From the NCBI RefSeq assembly GCF_900343085.1, contig NZ_OPYI01000012.1:1-64000 (forward strand): a stretch of DNA of 64,000 bases, read 5' to 3'. Position numbers and translations under genes: made by a program. The notes beneath the pieces are model-generated. The model saw only the letters and a program-made list of their open reading frames with translations. It made no database searches and was not told where the DNA came from. Below are positions 1-9,552 of the stretch, piece after piece. The first letter of the stretch is position 1. Every line of letters starts with the position of its first letter. The DNA is from Aedoeadaptatus coli. GTDB lineage: Bacteria; Bacillota; Clostridia; Tissierellales; Peptoniphilaceae.

Positions 1-132
1 AGTATGAGAATAGGCGCTTTAGCGCCAACTGGGGAATTGTTGCAAGAGGAAGAAATTCAGAGCACGAAAGTGCTGCCGGTAACAGCCCCTTATAGGGGCA
101 AAACAAACCACCGGCTAAGCCGGTGGTTCTGA
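1..132 (+). mobile_element. Possible right end of an IS200/IS605-type element (tnpB tail / omega-RNA-like hairpins)
   Basis: Four compact hairpins follow one another: arms at 13-18/21-26, 61-65/70-74 with a GAAA loop, 85-90/94-99, and a perfect 10-bp stem at 106-115/119-128 with a TAA loop. A reading frame is open from the left edge to a TGA at 130-132 (43 codons), running through the hairpins. Overlap of a tnpB-like 3' end with structured RNA and a strong subterminal palindrome is typical of IS200/IS605 right ends. No transposase motif is visible, because the body would lie left of the window. A structured 3' UTR of some other gene is the main alternative. Confidence 0.35.
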
Positions 133-450
133 TTTGCATCGGGAGGAAAAAACCTGCCTGCCATAAAAAGAAGTAACGAAGTATTCGGTCTAAAAGCAAG
201 GATTAAAAGAGGACCGGTCGAAAAGTTTCCTGCTAACTTCATGGAGAACAGTAAGCATCGGTCGTTTTTTACGCTTTATTCTTGAGAAGGTATTTTTCAT
301 TTTCAGGGAAGAGAAAATGATCGACTCATTTTCCGGAAAGGAATAAAACAATTTCGATTTATTTTATCAGTTAGAGCGTTCGCGCGAAAAAATAGAGCAT
401 GACGATTCGCTTTCGGTGAAAAGACATGCTTTGTTTTCAATTAAGTAAAA
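133..450. other. Intergenic region without a recognisable gene
   Basis: No credible coding frame is seen on either strand. The stretch is A/T-rich and contains one clear inverted repeat (arms 313-320 and 326-333, 5-nt loop), with no T-tract that would make it an obvious terminator on the plus strand. It separates the possible IS end from the promoter of the first SLH subtilase. Confidence 0.5.
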
Positions 451-456
451 AGTCTC

Positions 457-485
457 TTGACGTGAAATAGTTAGAAACTTATAAT
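457..485 (+). promoter_or_regulatory. SigA-type promoter of the SLH subtilase gene
   Basis: TTGACG at 457-462 and TATAAT at 480-485 are separated by 17 bp, close to the vegetative consensus. Transcription would start near 492, giving a leader of about 60 nt that contains the palindrome at 496-510 and ends at the GGAGG ribosome binding site before the ATG at 552. Confidence 0.8.
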
Positions 486-495
486 CTCTATCGGG

Positions 496-510
496 CGATA
501 ATGGTTATCG
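496..510. promoter_or_regulatory. Fur-like box over the transcription start
   Basis: CGATAATGGTTATCG is a perfect palindrome of two CGATAA arms around TGG. It differs from the Bacillus Fur 7-1-7 consensus (TGATAATNATTATCA) at three positions, two of them the symmetric outer bases. It sits just downstream of the -10 box, where a repressor would block initiation. The same TGATA-N5-TATCA layout recurs at 27605-27619 and 40644-40658. Confidence 0.55.
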
Positions 511-551
511 TTCCCAAGAATAGTTTAGCGATCCAATGAAGGAGGTTTTGG

Positions 552-3500
552 ATGCAGAAGAAGACGATTAGCTTGCTTTTGGCGGCGACGATGATTTTTT
601 CATCGGCTGAAAGTGCGCTTGCAGCAGCTGTTGACGTCACCAAAAAGGCGACGGTACATAATAAAGCGCCGCAAGCCAGTGCCATTGTAAAAAATTTTGA
701 AGCGTCACAGAAAAATGTGGTAGTGCAAAACGAAAAATTCGCCTATATCGTAGAGTTTTCACAAGAAGCGATGCGTGCTTCGGTGAAGGAAAAATTAAAA
801 AAGATGAAAGATGTGAAAATTCTATACGATTATCACATTCTTTTTAATGCGGTTTCCGTGGAGACCTATCCCGAACAGGCGGAAGTTATCCGAACCTTGC
901 AGGGGGTCAAGAGCGTGGAGCGTTGCGGAACCCTCGAGCCTTTAATGGAAAATGCGCGGAAAGTTGTCAAAGTGGATAAAGCCACTGATTACTTAAAGGC
1001 CATTAATGCGACCAATCCCGAAATCGGAAAACATTACGACGGCCGAGGCATGCTCATCGCCAACATCGACACGGGGATGGACTATAAGCACAAGGATATG
1101 CGTTTAGATAACGACGCCTTGTCTGCCGCCAAAATCCAGGAAAAGAATTTAAAACCCGAAGACAAGCCCTTTTACTTGTCGCCGAAAGTGCCTCGCAGCT
1201 TCAACTACTTAAGCGGCGGAACGATTACGAAGGAAATGTATGACGACGGAAGCGATTATCACGATCCCCACGGCATGCACATTTCCGGGATATTAGCCGC
1301 CAACGCCACGGATCAAGATCTTCAGGCTAAAAACGGGATTCGCGGCATTGCTCCCAACGCCCAGTTAATGGCGTACAAGATGTATTCCGATGCCAGCGAC
1401 GGCTTTGCCGGCGATGAAACTATGTTCCACGCCTTTGAAGACTGCATTACCCACGGCGCCGACGTTATTTCCATTTCATCGGGCTTTACGGGAACCGGTC
1501 TCGTAGGCGAAAAATACTGGCAAGCCATTCGCGGCCTGAGGAAAGCCGATATTCCCGTTTGCGTCGCCACGGGGAACTACGCCACATCCGCGTCGGATTC
1601 CTCGTGGGACCGCTACAGCAACAATGCCCTTAACATGACCGACACGGGGAACGTCACCCGTACGGCGGCCCACGAAGATGCCATCGCCGTCGCATCGTCG
1701 AGAAACACCGTCGTGGAATTTAACGGTGTGAAGATTGGCGGAAAAGATATGCGCTATTCTCAAATCGGCGCTTTCTTCGACAAAAAACACTTCACCCAAA
1801 AAGATTACGACTTTATTTACTTAGGCAAATGCCAAGACGCAGACATCGCCGGAAAAGACGTCAAAGGCAAAATCGTCGTCATGGACCGTATTTTCTCAAC
1901 CGACATGAAATACGCCTTCCAAAAAGTTAAAAACAAAGGCGCCGTCGGCGTTATCGTCGTCAACACCGTGAACTATTACAACCGTGACGACTGGGAAAAT
2001 GTACCTGCTATGGGTTACGAACAAGACGAACGCACACAAGTGCAAGTCTTCTCCCTTTCCGGTTACGACGGCAGGGATCTTTGGGACATGATCACCGGCA
2101 AACAAACGACTGCCGATGAAAAGCAAAGTAAAAAAGGCGATTACCGCATCGACATGAAGGCATTCGACGCCCACAAACCCGCCGTCGGACAGGAAAAGCG
2201 TCTCTCTGTCGAATTTTTAAACGATAAAATCAAATGGGGCGACGAAGAAGTGCCGGCAGGTTCCACATCCTGGGGTCCCCGTACAGACCTTCTTCTAAAA
2301 CCCGATGTTTCCGCTCCCGGTAAAAACATTTACTCTACGCTTAACGTCATCAACGGCGAAAGCACCTATCAATACATGAGCGGTACTTCCATGGCGACTC
2401 CCGTGGTCTCCGCGTCCACTGTATTGATTCGTCCCCGCTTAAAACAAATCGAAAAAGATCCTCTCATTAAAGGATCGGGCATCGACCTCGTAACCTTGAC
2501 GAAGATTATGCTTCAAAATACGGCGCGGCCCATGAAAGACCCGACGACGAAAGATGAAAAGAACCAAACCCTGTTTGCATCGCCTCGTCAACAAGGGGCA
2601 GGCATTATCGACGTTGACAAAGCATTGAAGAACAACGTCATCGTGTCCGTAAAAGCCAAAGGCGGCGACGGGCAATCCAACGATTACGGTTCCGCTTCCT
2701 TGCGGGAAATTAAAGACGGATCGAAAGATTTCACCATTACTCTTCGCAACATTTCCGACCGCGACCTGACATTTAATGTGTCCGCAAGCCCGGTCACCAC
2801 CGACGGGGAAACGCCGGTGAAAAAACTGGACGAAGAATACAAAGACGAAAAGAGCCAAGACGGACAAAAGATCGTAGCGGAAATTCACCCGAAAAAAGTA
2901 GAAGGTGCCCGCTTAAGCCTTGGTTCCGAAACCATTACCGTCCCCGCGCACAGCAGCTATAATTTAGCGGCAAAAATGGAAACGGGCAAGGCGAACAATC
3001 AATTTGTGGAAAGCTTCTTGAGTTTTGAATCGAAAGAAGCAGCCGACGGTAAAAACGAAAACGCACAACCTTCCCTATCTATGCCGGTTATGGGCTTTGC
3101 AGGGGACTGGAACAAAGAAACCATTATCGACAAATGGGCTTGGGAAGAGGGCTCTAAATCCAAGGGCATCGTCGGCTACGACGACGAAGGCAACTTAAAA
3201 CGCCCCGGCACCATGAACCGCGGACGCGGCGGTGAACACGGCATCGACCTCTTTAACCCGGCAGGCGTCATTCAAAACACCGAAGACGGCAACCCGAACT
3301 TTGAACAAGACCCCGCTTTCTTCTCCTTGAATAACAGCATGGACTTTACGCAAAAAACCACCGGCGACAGTAAAATAGTCGACGGCTACACCACCGATAA
3401 AATGGTGACGCCGACGCCCCTTATTTTACGTTCCGCCTACGACGCGAAAGTGGCCATTGTCAACCAACAGGAAGAAGCGGGCCAACGGAACCTTAAAGTG

Positions 3501-6500
3501 CTTTCCGTACAACAATTTGTAAAGGGCATTTTAAACTGTAAGAGCAACACGGCAAAGGGATTGAAAAAATCCAAGATGAAAGTATTCCCCGAAATGCAAT
3601 GGGACGGCAAAGTATACTCGCCGAAAGAACTGCAACTCGATGGAAACTACATCGAACCGGGTCTGACACCCTTGGCGGAAGGACAATATTACTACAAATT
3701 CCAATACCGTCTCACGCCGGATTACCCCTATCAAGTGTCCTATGTTCCCGTAAAGGTCGACAATACGGCGCCGAAGATTCTTTCCGTGGATTGTTCCAAT
3801 CCCGACGAAATTAAGGTCGTGGCGAAGGACACCTATCACCAAAACCCGGACAAATCGAAGACGTGGTTTAATTACGATCAAAAACAACATCCCGAGGCCT
3901 TTAAAGAAGTTTCCAACAAACTTTGGTTCCTTGGCGCATCCTTTGTCGATGACTACGGCGATTTAATCAAAGAGCCGAACTTAAAAGTTCTCAACAAAGG
4001 CTACGATGCCAATACCGGCGAAACACACTACGTCATTAAAGGCGCCAACAGCGATCTTCAAGGCAAGACCTTGGAACTGGCGGCACTTGACGGCGCCACC
4101 AACTTCTCCGATACCTTCCGCGTGAAATTCGATCAAAGCCTTACCGGCGGCAAGCTGAAATATGAAGTAAACGCAAAGGCGAACGAGGACGAAGACGGCT
4201 ACAAGGCAGATGATAAGTACGTCATCGACGGCAGCAAACTTAAAACCGCCGCGCCCCTTGAAAATAAACCGGAAGAAGAAAAACAAGAGAACGATAAAAA
4301 GATTGAGGGCAAACCTGAAATCGTCTTGAATGAAAAACATTCCACTACAGGACAATTAGAAGCTGCCGATTTACGAAGCATGCCGAAACCCAAGACCTAT
4401 AATAAATACGATTTTATTAGCGGCGAAGAAAAGCCCTATACCGATTACGGCAATTTCTATGGAGAACTCGATGCCGACGGCAATCCCCTCTTCTATGAAG
4501 ACGGAACGAAGATGGAATACACCAAGGAAACCATGGAGGATTTAAAGGCAAAGGGCTATGTCGGCAAAATCACACCCGATGCAGACGGCGGCTTCCGCGT
4601 ATCCGGCACCTTGAAAAATGTATCGAAGAAGGCGAAGCTTTACTATCAATCGGCGACCATGATAAAAACCGGCAAACGGGCCGAAGTCATGACCTTCGAT
4701 TACAATGACAAAAACAATACCCTTTCCTTCGATTTCTACGGCAACAAAGACGACGTCAATAACGATAAGGGAACCAACTACGAACGGGATATTAAACTCT
4801 TCGTCGTCGATCAACAGGGCGACAGCAAACCCATTTTCTTTAGAATGCCCAAAACGAAGAAAAAAGACGAGAAAGTATTCCATCCCGTCGAATCCCAGGT
4901 CGGCGATATCGAAGAACTCGATAACGGCGATTTAAACGGCAAAGTACAAGCCGATAAAGACGTTAACGGCAACACCGTCTTTAAAATGCGGGAAGCGTTG
5001 AAGATCTACAAAGGCTACGCCGTAAAGATCACATCCTTCAACCCGGGCAAAAACGGCTTAAAGCCCTTAAGCTCCGACGTGTATTACTGCGACGCATCCC
5101 GTTGCGAACAGGGCGAGGACTTTGGAAAAGACGAAAATGTCCGCTTCAATATTCTCCAAGGCTTTAACCACATAAACTACAAGGTTTACAAAATCGCCTT
5201 AGATGACAAGGGCAACGCGATTACAAAGGACGGCAAGGTGGAACTGAATGAGAAAAATCTCATTTCCGAAAAAGGCAAATGCGTATACTTCGACAAAGAA
5301 GCTGTGCAATTGGATATGGATAAAAACTTCTTTAACCCCACCGCCGACAGCAAACTTTACGTTCGCAAGAGCCCCTTGGTAATGAAAGGCGTCGTCGGCG
5401 ATAAAGGCGGCTTTAACTGGCACCTGCGTATTAACGAAAGCATTGTCGACGAATACTTGATCTACGGCGATCTAAAGAGCGACAACAGCCGACCCTTTGA
5501 AGTAAAAATCCCCTTCGAAGACGGAGACCGCATGGACTGGGCGGCAAAAGATTACTCCGGAAACGGCATGCCCGGCGACATTAAAGACAGCGAAGGCAAC
5601 ATCATTCAACGTGCCCTCACCACCCAATACCATCTCTATTTAGACGATGTAAAACCGGCGGTTACCATTACAAAAGAAGCCAAAGACAATGCACAGGCCA
5701 TCCCCTATGGCAACGACAAAAAACTTTACGTGAACGTAACGGATAAGCGTACCAATGGAAAAGAAGGAAAAATCCAAGAAAAGAAGATCTTCATTAACGG
5801 CAAATCTTATATCGCCGGCACGAACTTAGATGAATACGGCTACGCTCCTTATGAAATCAAAGTCGTGGCAAAAGACTACGCGCGGAATACGACGGTGAAA
5901 ATCGTATCCTTCGATCCCGATAAAGACAAACTTAACGAAAAAACAAACGCAAAGGTCACCGTTCAATTCCATGGTGGCGAAGGCGAAGGCGCGATGAAGT
6001 CCATTAAAGTCGCCCAAGGGGAAGATTTCGCCTTACCGGAATGCACTTTGACGGCGCCGAAAGGCAAAGTCTTTGCAGGATGGCGCGTAGAAGAAGCCAA
6101 CGCCTTTATGGATGGCGTATCGAGAACACAGGGCAGTGCACCTTCGGCGGAAAAGGAAGACCTTAAAGGTTTACGTCAACCGGGCGAAGTCCTTAACGCA
6201 ACAAAAAATCTCGACATTACCGCCGTATTCAAAAACGCCAAACCTAAAGAAAAAATAACTGTAAACTTCGAAGGAGCAGGCGGACAAGGTACGGCACAAT
6301 CCAAGGATGTAGAAAAAGGCTCTAGCATTATCTTGCCGGAAAACGGCTTTAAAGCACCGGCAGGAAAGGAATTTGCCGGCTGGCTCGTATCGGGCAAACT
6401 GAAGCAACCCAATGAACAAGTCACCATTGACGACCCCATGACCATTACGGCGCAATGGAAAGAAACAGTAATCAATCCTGATCCGGGAACGAAACCCGAT

Positions 6501-7238
6501 CCGGGAACAAAGCCCGATCCCGGAACGGAACCCAATCCCGGCACCAATCCCAATCCCGGAACTAAGCCCGATCCCGGCACCAAGCCCAACCCCGGCACCA
6601 AGCCCGGCAGTGGCGGATCGAGTCATAATTGGTACCCCTCTACACCGAACCGCGGATCCGCTTCCCAAGATCCTGCCGATGGAAACAAAGCATCGCAAAT
6701 TAAAGACGATTTCACCGGCCACTGGGCGGAAACCGTTATACGAGATGCCTTGGCAAAAGGCTACTTCAACAACATTGCGGGCGACATCGCCTTCATGCCC
6801 GATCTCCCAGTTACACGGGCACAATTTGTCACCGTCCTGGCACGCTACGCCAATGTGGACACAAGCAAATACCAATTTGCGCCATACAAAGACGTGGACG
6901 CAGGCGACTTCACCGCCCCCTACATCGCGTGGGCGGCAGAAAACAAAATCGTCCTGGGCGTAGGCGACAATCGCTTTGCACCGAACAAAACACTGGATCG
7001 CGCCGAAATGGCGACCATCCTCTATCGATACACCAACACCCTAAAAATTCAATTGAAAGAAACAGAACAAGTGCCGCAATACACCGACTTCGATACCATT
7101 CCCTCGTGGGCACAAGAAGCGGTAATGCACATGAGCCGCTACGAAATCCTACAAGGAAACGAAGACAAAACTTTCGCTCCGAAAGGAAACTTCACCCGCG
7201 CGCAACTGGCAAAAGTCATCTATCAATTCGGCCACTAA
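552..7238 (+). CDS. Giant secreted subtilase (S8, C5a-peptidase-like) with InlB-type repeats and SLH anchor
   Basis: This 2,228-residue protein is a cell-wall serine peptidase. A signal peptide ends near residue 25. The catalytic triad is visible: Asp173 in IDTGMD, His240 in HGMH and Ser613 in SGTSMATP. A PA-type insert (about 420-520) splits the catalytic domain as in lactocepin/C5a peptidases. A long beta-rich middle follows, then two Flg_new/InlB B-repeat units (about 1798-1893 and 1900-1971), a Pro-Asp-Pro-Gly-Thr repeat linker, and three SLH domains (about 2054-2228) that would bind pyruvylated wall polymer. It lies alone between its own promoter and a terminator. The Fur-like box at 496-510 suggests iron control. 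Its substrate is unknown: host proteins such as complement or hemoproteins are guesses. Start chosen at the ATG 6 nt after GGAGG. Confidence 0.9.
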   Translation: MQKKTISLLLAATMIFSSAESALAAAVDVTKKATVHNKAPQASAIVKNFEASQKNVVVQNEKFAYIVEFSQEAMRASVKEKLKKMKDVKILYDYHILFNAVSVETYPEQAEVIRTLQGVKSVERCGTLEPLMENARKVVKVDKATDYLKAINATNPEIGKHYDGRGMLIANIDTGMDYKHKDMRLDNDALSAAKIQEKNLKPEDKPFYLSPKVPRSFNYLSGGTITKEMYDDGSDYHDPHGMHISGILAANATDQDLQAKNGIRGIAPNAQLMAYKMYSDASDGFAGDETMFHAFEDCITHGADVISISSGFTGTGLVGEKYWQAIRGLRKADIPVCVATGNYATSASDSSWDRYSNNALNMTDTGNVTRTAAHEDAIAVASSRNTVVEFNGVKIGGKDMRYSQIGAFFDKKHFTQKDYDFIYLGKCQDADIAGKDVKGKIVVMDRIFSTDMKYAFQKVKNKGAVGVIVVNTVNYYNRDDWENVPAMGYEQDERTQVQVFSLSGYDGRDLWDMITGKQTTADEKQSKKGDYRIDMKAFDAHKPAVGQEKRLSVEFLNDKIKWGDEEVPAGSTSWGPRTDLLLKPDVSAPGKNIYSTLNVINGESTYQYMSGTSMATPVVSASTVLIRPRLKQIEKDPLIKGSGIDLVTLTKIMLQNTARPMKDPTTKDEKNQTLFASPRQQGAGIIDVDKALKNNVIVSVKAKGGDGQSNDYGSASLREIKDGSKDFTITLRNISDRDLTFNVSASPVTTDGETPVKKLDEEYKDEKSQDGQKIVAEIHPKKVEGARLSLGSETITVPAHSSYNLAAKMETGKANNQFVESFLSFESKEAADGKNENAQPSLSMPVMGFAGDWNKETIIDKWAWEEGSKSKGIVGYDDEGNLKRPGTMNRGRGGEHGIDLFNPAGVIQNTEDGNPNFEQDPAFFSLNNSMDFTQKTTGDSKIVDGYTTDKMVTPTPLILRSAYDAKVAIVNQQEEAGQRNLKVLSVQQFVKGILNCKSNTAKGLKKSKMKVFPEMQWDGKVYSPKELQLDGNYIEPGLTPLAEGQYYYKFQYRLTPDYPYQVSYVPVKVDNTAPKILSVDCSNPDEIKVVAKDTYHQNPDKSKTWFNYDQKQHPEAFKEVSNKLWFLGASFVDDYGDLIKEPNLKVLNKGYDANTGETHYVIKGANSDLQGKTLELAALDGATNFSDTFRVKFDQSLTGGKLKYEVNAKANEDEDGYKADDKYVIDGSKLKTAAPLENKPEEEKQENDKKIEGKPEIVLNEKHSTTGQLEAADLRSMPKPKTYNKYDFISGEEKPYTDYGNFYGELDADGNPLFYEDGTKMEYTKETMEDLKAKGYVGKITPDADGGFRVSGTLKNVSKKAKLYYQSATMIKTGKRAEVMTFDYNDKNNTLSFDFYGNKDDVNNDKGTNYERDIKLFVVDQQGDSKPIFFRMPKTKKKDEKVFHPVESQVGDIEELDNGDLNGKVQADKDVNGNTVFKMREALKIYKGYAVKITSFNPGKNGLKPLSSDVYYCDASRCEQGEDFGKDENVRFNILQGFNHINYKVYKIALDDKGNAITKDGKVELNEKNLISEKGKCVYFDKEAVQLDMDKNFFNPTADSKLYVRKSPLVMKGVVGDKGGFNWHLRINESIVDEYLIYGDLKSDNSRPFEVKIPFEDGDRMDWAAKDYSGNGMPGDIKDSEGNIIQRALTTQYHLYLDDVKPAVTITKEAKDNAQAIPYGNDKKLYVNVTDKRTNGKEGKIQEKKIFINGKSYIAGTNLDEYGYAPYEIKVVAKDYARNTTVKIVSFDPDKDKLNEKTNAKVTVQFHGGEGEGAMKSIKVAQGEDFALPECTLTAPKGKVFAGWRVEEANAFMDGVSRTQGSAPSAEKEDLKGLRQPGEVLNATKNLDITAVFKNAKPKEKITVNFEGAGGQGTAQSKDVEKGSSIILPENGFKAPAGKEFAGWLVSGKLKQPNEQVTIDDPMTITAQWKETVINPDPGTKPDPGTKPDPGTEPNPGTNPNPGTKPDPGTKPNPGTKPGSGGSSHNWYPSTPNRGSASQDPADGNKASQIKDDFTGHWAETVIRDALAKGYFNNIAGDIAFMPDLPVTRAQFVTVLARYANVDTSKYQFAPYKDVDAGDFTAPYIAWAAENKIVLGVGDNRFAPNKTLDRAEMATILYRYTNTLKIQLKETEQVPQYTDFDTIPSWAQEAVMHMSRYEILQGNEDKTFAPKGNFTRAQLAKVIYQFGH
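6477..6605 (+). repeat. 18-bp coding repeats (Pro-x-Pro-Gly-Thr-x linker)
   Basis: About seven tandem 18-bp units encode P-[DN]-P-G-T-[KEN]. This is a wall-spanning linker between the InlB-type repeats and the SLH domains. The low-complexity DNA also creates long meaningless open frames on the minus strand. Unit number is likely to vary by slippage. Confidence 0.85.
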
Positions 7239-7242
7239 AATC

Positions 7243-7277
7243 AAAAGACAGATCGGAAAGACCGGTCTGTCTTTTTT
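7243..7277 (+). terminator. Intrinsic terminator of the SLH subtilase gene
   Basis: An 11-bp stem (7246-7256 with 7262-7272, one G-U pair) is followed by a run of T residues to 7277, directly after the stop codon at 7238. Confidence 0.85.
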
Positions 7278-7315
7278 GTACAAATATGTGAAAACTATCT
7301 TCTTTCCACGGCCTA

Positions 7316-7324
7316 TGATATAAT
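7316..7324 (+). promoter_or_regulatory. Extended -10 promoter of mgtE
   Basis: A TGA step directly precedes TATAAT at 7319-7324 and the -35 region is poor, so this reads as an extended -10 promoter. Initiation would fall near 7331, just ahead of the hairpin at 7344-7381. Confidence 0.55.
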
Positions 7325-7343
7325 TTGGCTATTCATTGGAAAC

Positions 7344-7381
7344 AAAGAAAAAGGATTGAGTGCGCTCGATCCTTTTTCTTT
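7344..7381 (+). terminator. Hairpin in the mgtE leader (possible attenuator)
   Basis: A perfect 13-bp stem (7344-7356 with 7369-7381) carries a T-rich descending arm and a further GAG/CTC pairing in the loop. It lies between the likely promoter and the mgtE start, so it would act inside the leader RNA. The leader is too short for a full M-box magnesium riboswitch. Whether it terminates conditionally cannot be told from sequence. Confidence 0.5.
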
Positions 7382-7398
7382 AGAAAAGGGGGGACGAT

Positions 7399-8724
7399 AT
7401 GACGCGTAATTACGATGTGGACGCAATTAAGTCTCTGAAAGTGGAAATCAATCAAATGGATCCGGTGGATTTGGCGGATCGTTTGCAGGACATGGATCCC
7501 GTATCCGTGGCCTTGTGGCTGAAGCTTTTGGATAAGGACAAGGCGGCGGATACTTTCGCGGAATTGGACAGGGAAACGAAGCGTCAATTAATCGACAGCT
7601 ACACCGACGATGCCATACGAACCCTGATTCAGGAGCTCGACGAGGACGAGCTGGTGGATACCTTGCAAGAGTTGCCCGCCAACATGGTGCGCAGGCTCAT
7701 GGATGAATTCGTCACCGGCGACCGTCGGGTGATCGTCAATAAATTATTAGGCTATCCGGAAGACAGCGTCGGCGCCATTATGACTGTGGAGTTTGTCTCC
7801 GCCAAGGCCTCCGCGGGCATGGAACATATTTATCAGCGGGTTATGACGTCCAATTTGGACGGGGACAAGCTGGAGCAAATTTGGATCACCGACGATTCTT
7901 TGATTCTTTTGGGCTACGTGTTTTTGGCCGACGTGTTGCGCTACATGGATCAGCCGGTGGAAGAGATGCTCCGGCCCCTACCTCGCACGGTTCAGGCCAC
8001 GGACGACCAGGAAATTGTCGCAAAGCTCGCCTACCGCTACGACTTGTCGGAGATTCCCGTCACCGACTCCGAAGGGCGCCTCATCGGGACGGTTCCTTTG
8101 GAAGATGCCGTCGATATTATGCACGAAGAGTACGAAGAAGACTTGTCGAACATTCACGGGATTCAAGAATCTTCCGACGACGTCTATTTGGATCGCTCCA
8201 TCTTCGCCATCGCAAAAGATCGCACCACCTGGCTCATCATCTGTTTGATCACCGCCACCATGACGGGCTTTATCATTCAGCGCTATGAATCCCTTTTGGC
8301 GGCCAGTGTGGCCCTTACCGCCTACATTCCCATGCTCATGGACAGCGGGGGAAACGCGGGGAGCCAATCCTCCACCACGGTGATTCGCTTCCTCTACACC
8401 GGCGACATCGGATTTTCCGACACCCTTCAGGTCATGTGGAAAGAGGTGCGCGTCGGCTTTATTACGGGTATCATTCTGGTGATCGTAAACTTTATCCGCA
8501 TGACTCTTTTAGGACCGGAGACGCTGCCTGTGAAGCTCACCGTCTCTCTGACCCTTTTAATCACCGTCATGTTATCGAAAATGGTCGGGGGCATGCTGCC
8601 TTTGATCGCGGAGAAAATCCACGTGGACCCGACGGTCATGGCCGGGCCCATTATTACGACCTTGGTGGACACCTTCGCTCTTTTAATTTACTTCGAAGTG
8701 GCCACCCACTTAATCAATCTGTAA
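7399..8724 (+). CDS. mgtE: Magnesium transporter MgtE
   Basis: This 441-residue protein matches MgtE, a Mg2+-gated channel of the plasma membrane. The N-terminal superhelical domain (about 15-125) is followed by a CBS pair (about 130-255) that senses cytosolic Mg2+. A plug-helix region and five membrane segments occupy about 275-440. The family motif is present as PMLMDSGGNAGSQSS, and the last segment carries the conserved D of TLVDTFALLIYF. Length is normal. It starts at an ATG behind a GGGGGG ribosome binding site and stands alone between a leader hairpin and a terminator. Expression may depend on that leader hairpin. Confidence 0.93.
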   Translation: MTRNYDVDAIKSLKVEINQMDPVDLADRLQDMDPVSVALWLKLLDKDKAADTFAELDRETKRQLIDSYTDDAIRTLIQELDEDELVDTLQELPANMVRRLMDEFVTGDRRVIVNKLLGYPEDSVGAIMTVEFVSAKASAGMEHIYQRVMTSNLDGDKLEQIWITDDSLILLGYVFLADVLRYMDQPVEEMLRPLPRTVQATDDQEIVAKLAYRYDLSEIPVTDSEGRLIGTVPLEDAVDIMHEEYEEDLSNIHGIQESSDDVYLDRSIFAIAKDRTTWLIICLITATMTGFIIQRYESLLAASVALTAYIPMLMDSGGNAGSQSSTTVIRFLYTGDIGFSDTLQVMWKEVRVGFITGIILVIVNFIRMTLLGPETLPVKLTVSLTLLITVMLSKMVGGMLPLIAEKIHVDPTVMAGPIITTLVDTFALLIYFEVATHLINL

Positions 8725-8728
8725 AACG

Positions 8729-8750
8729 CCGGCCTCGGGCCGGTTCTTTA
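8729..8750 (+). terminator. Intrinsic terminator of mgtE
   Basis: The CCGGCC/GGCCGG stem (8729-8734 with 8738-8743, loop TCG) is followed by a short interrupted T-tract. It is weaker than the other terminators in the window. Confidence 0.6.
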
Positions 8751-8789
8751 TTGCGGGAAAAGGGTAAATAAAGGGAAAGGAGGTATGGT

Positions 8790-9419
8790 ATGAGAAAGAA
8801 AATTTTGATCGCCTTGGGGATTCTCTTTGCAGCGGGGGTGGCTTTTGCGGCCTTTTTGTCTTATGCCTTCTCGCCGACGCCGGATTTTCGGCGCAACGAA
8901 ACCGTGGACGGCGTGCGCATGGACGTCGTCGTGGCGTGGGACGAGCGCAAGCCCATCATCCGCACCTTTAAAGAAAAAGACTATTTGGCTTTAACGGAAA
9001 ATCAATTGGCGAAGGTGCGGGATACAATCGGCGGAAAGATCGAAGGGGATATCCCCTGTATCAAATTAAACAAGAAGCCCCGGATCTTTTTCCAATTCGA
9101 GAAAAATGAAAAGCCCGTAAAGCCTGAAAAGATAAGCATTAAAATCATCGCCCACGCCTCCCATTACGACGATCCCGAGAAGACGCGGATCATCACCGAC
9201 GTACTAAAAGATGAAGGGGACTTGGGCTACAGCTACACCACCAAGCGCTACGGCCGCCAATACGAAAAAGACTTTCTGGAATACCTACAGGTGGAAGTCC
9301 ATTACACGATCGACGGAGAAAACTACATCTCCACCTTCGGCGCATTCCAAGGCAATGTGGATGACGGCTCGAGTTTTTTCGAAAACGAAGAGTTGGAATC
9401 GCCTTTGGATCCCGAATAA
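8790..9419 (+). CDS. Unknown membrane-anchored or secreted protein
   Basis: The protein has 209 residues and an N-terminal hydrophobic segment (about 4-27) that would serve as signal anchor; no lipobox cysteine is present. The remainder is hydrophilic, with a charged acidic C-terminus, and looks like a single extracytoplasmic beta-rich domain. I do not recognise the family. An AAAGGAGG site 6 nt upstream of the ATG supports the start. It stands between the mgtE terminator and a bidirectional terminator, so it is probably monocistronic or read through from mgtE. Confidence 0.75.
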   Translation: MRKKILIALGILFAAGVAFAAFLSYAFSPTPDFRRNETVDGVRMDVVVAWDERKPIIRTFKEKDYLALTENQLAKVRDTIGGKIEGDIPCIKLNKKPRIFFQFEKNEKPVKPEKISIKIIAHASHYDDPEKTRIITDVLKDEGDLGYSYTTKRYGRQYEKDFLEYLQVEVHYTIDGENYISTFGAFQGNVDDGSSFFENEELESPLDPE

Positions 9420-9464
9420 TAAGGCTTTCAGTTTATTTCCTTCGCTTGATGCCTTTTGCATTAG

Positions 9465-9492
9465 AAAACCCCCGGCTGCGCGCCGGGGGGTT
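9465..9492. terminator. Bidirectional intrinsic terminator
   Basis: A CCCCCGGC/GCCGGGGG stem (9469-9476 with 9482-9489) lies between convergent genes. It is flanked by AAAA on the left, which gives a T-tract on the minus strand, and by TT on the right. It would end the gene at 8790 and the minus-strand hydrolase operon. Confidence 0.75.
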
Positions 9493-9552
9493 GATTTATG
9501 AAACAGGTCAGGAAAAGGGATGAAAGATATTAAAGAAAATTGAATGTTGTGA

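Noticed and set aside
6477-6605. Regular short repeats that could suggest a CRISPR array
   Set aside because: Units are 18 bp without spacers and are in-frame coding repeats of a surface-protein linker.
6171-6875. 234- and 141-codon minus-strand open frames with Gly-rich repeats
   Set aside because: They are antisense to the Pro-Gly-Thr repeat linker and SLH region of the subtilase; the repeats themselves keep the opposite frames open.
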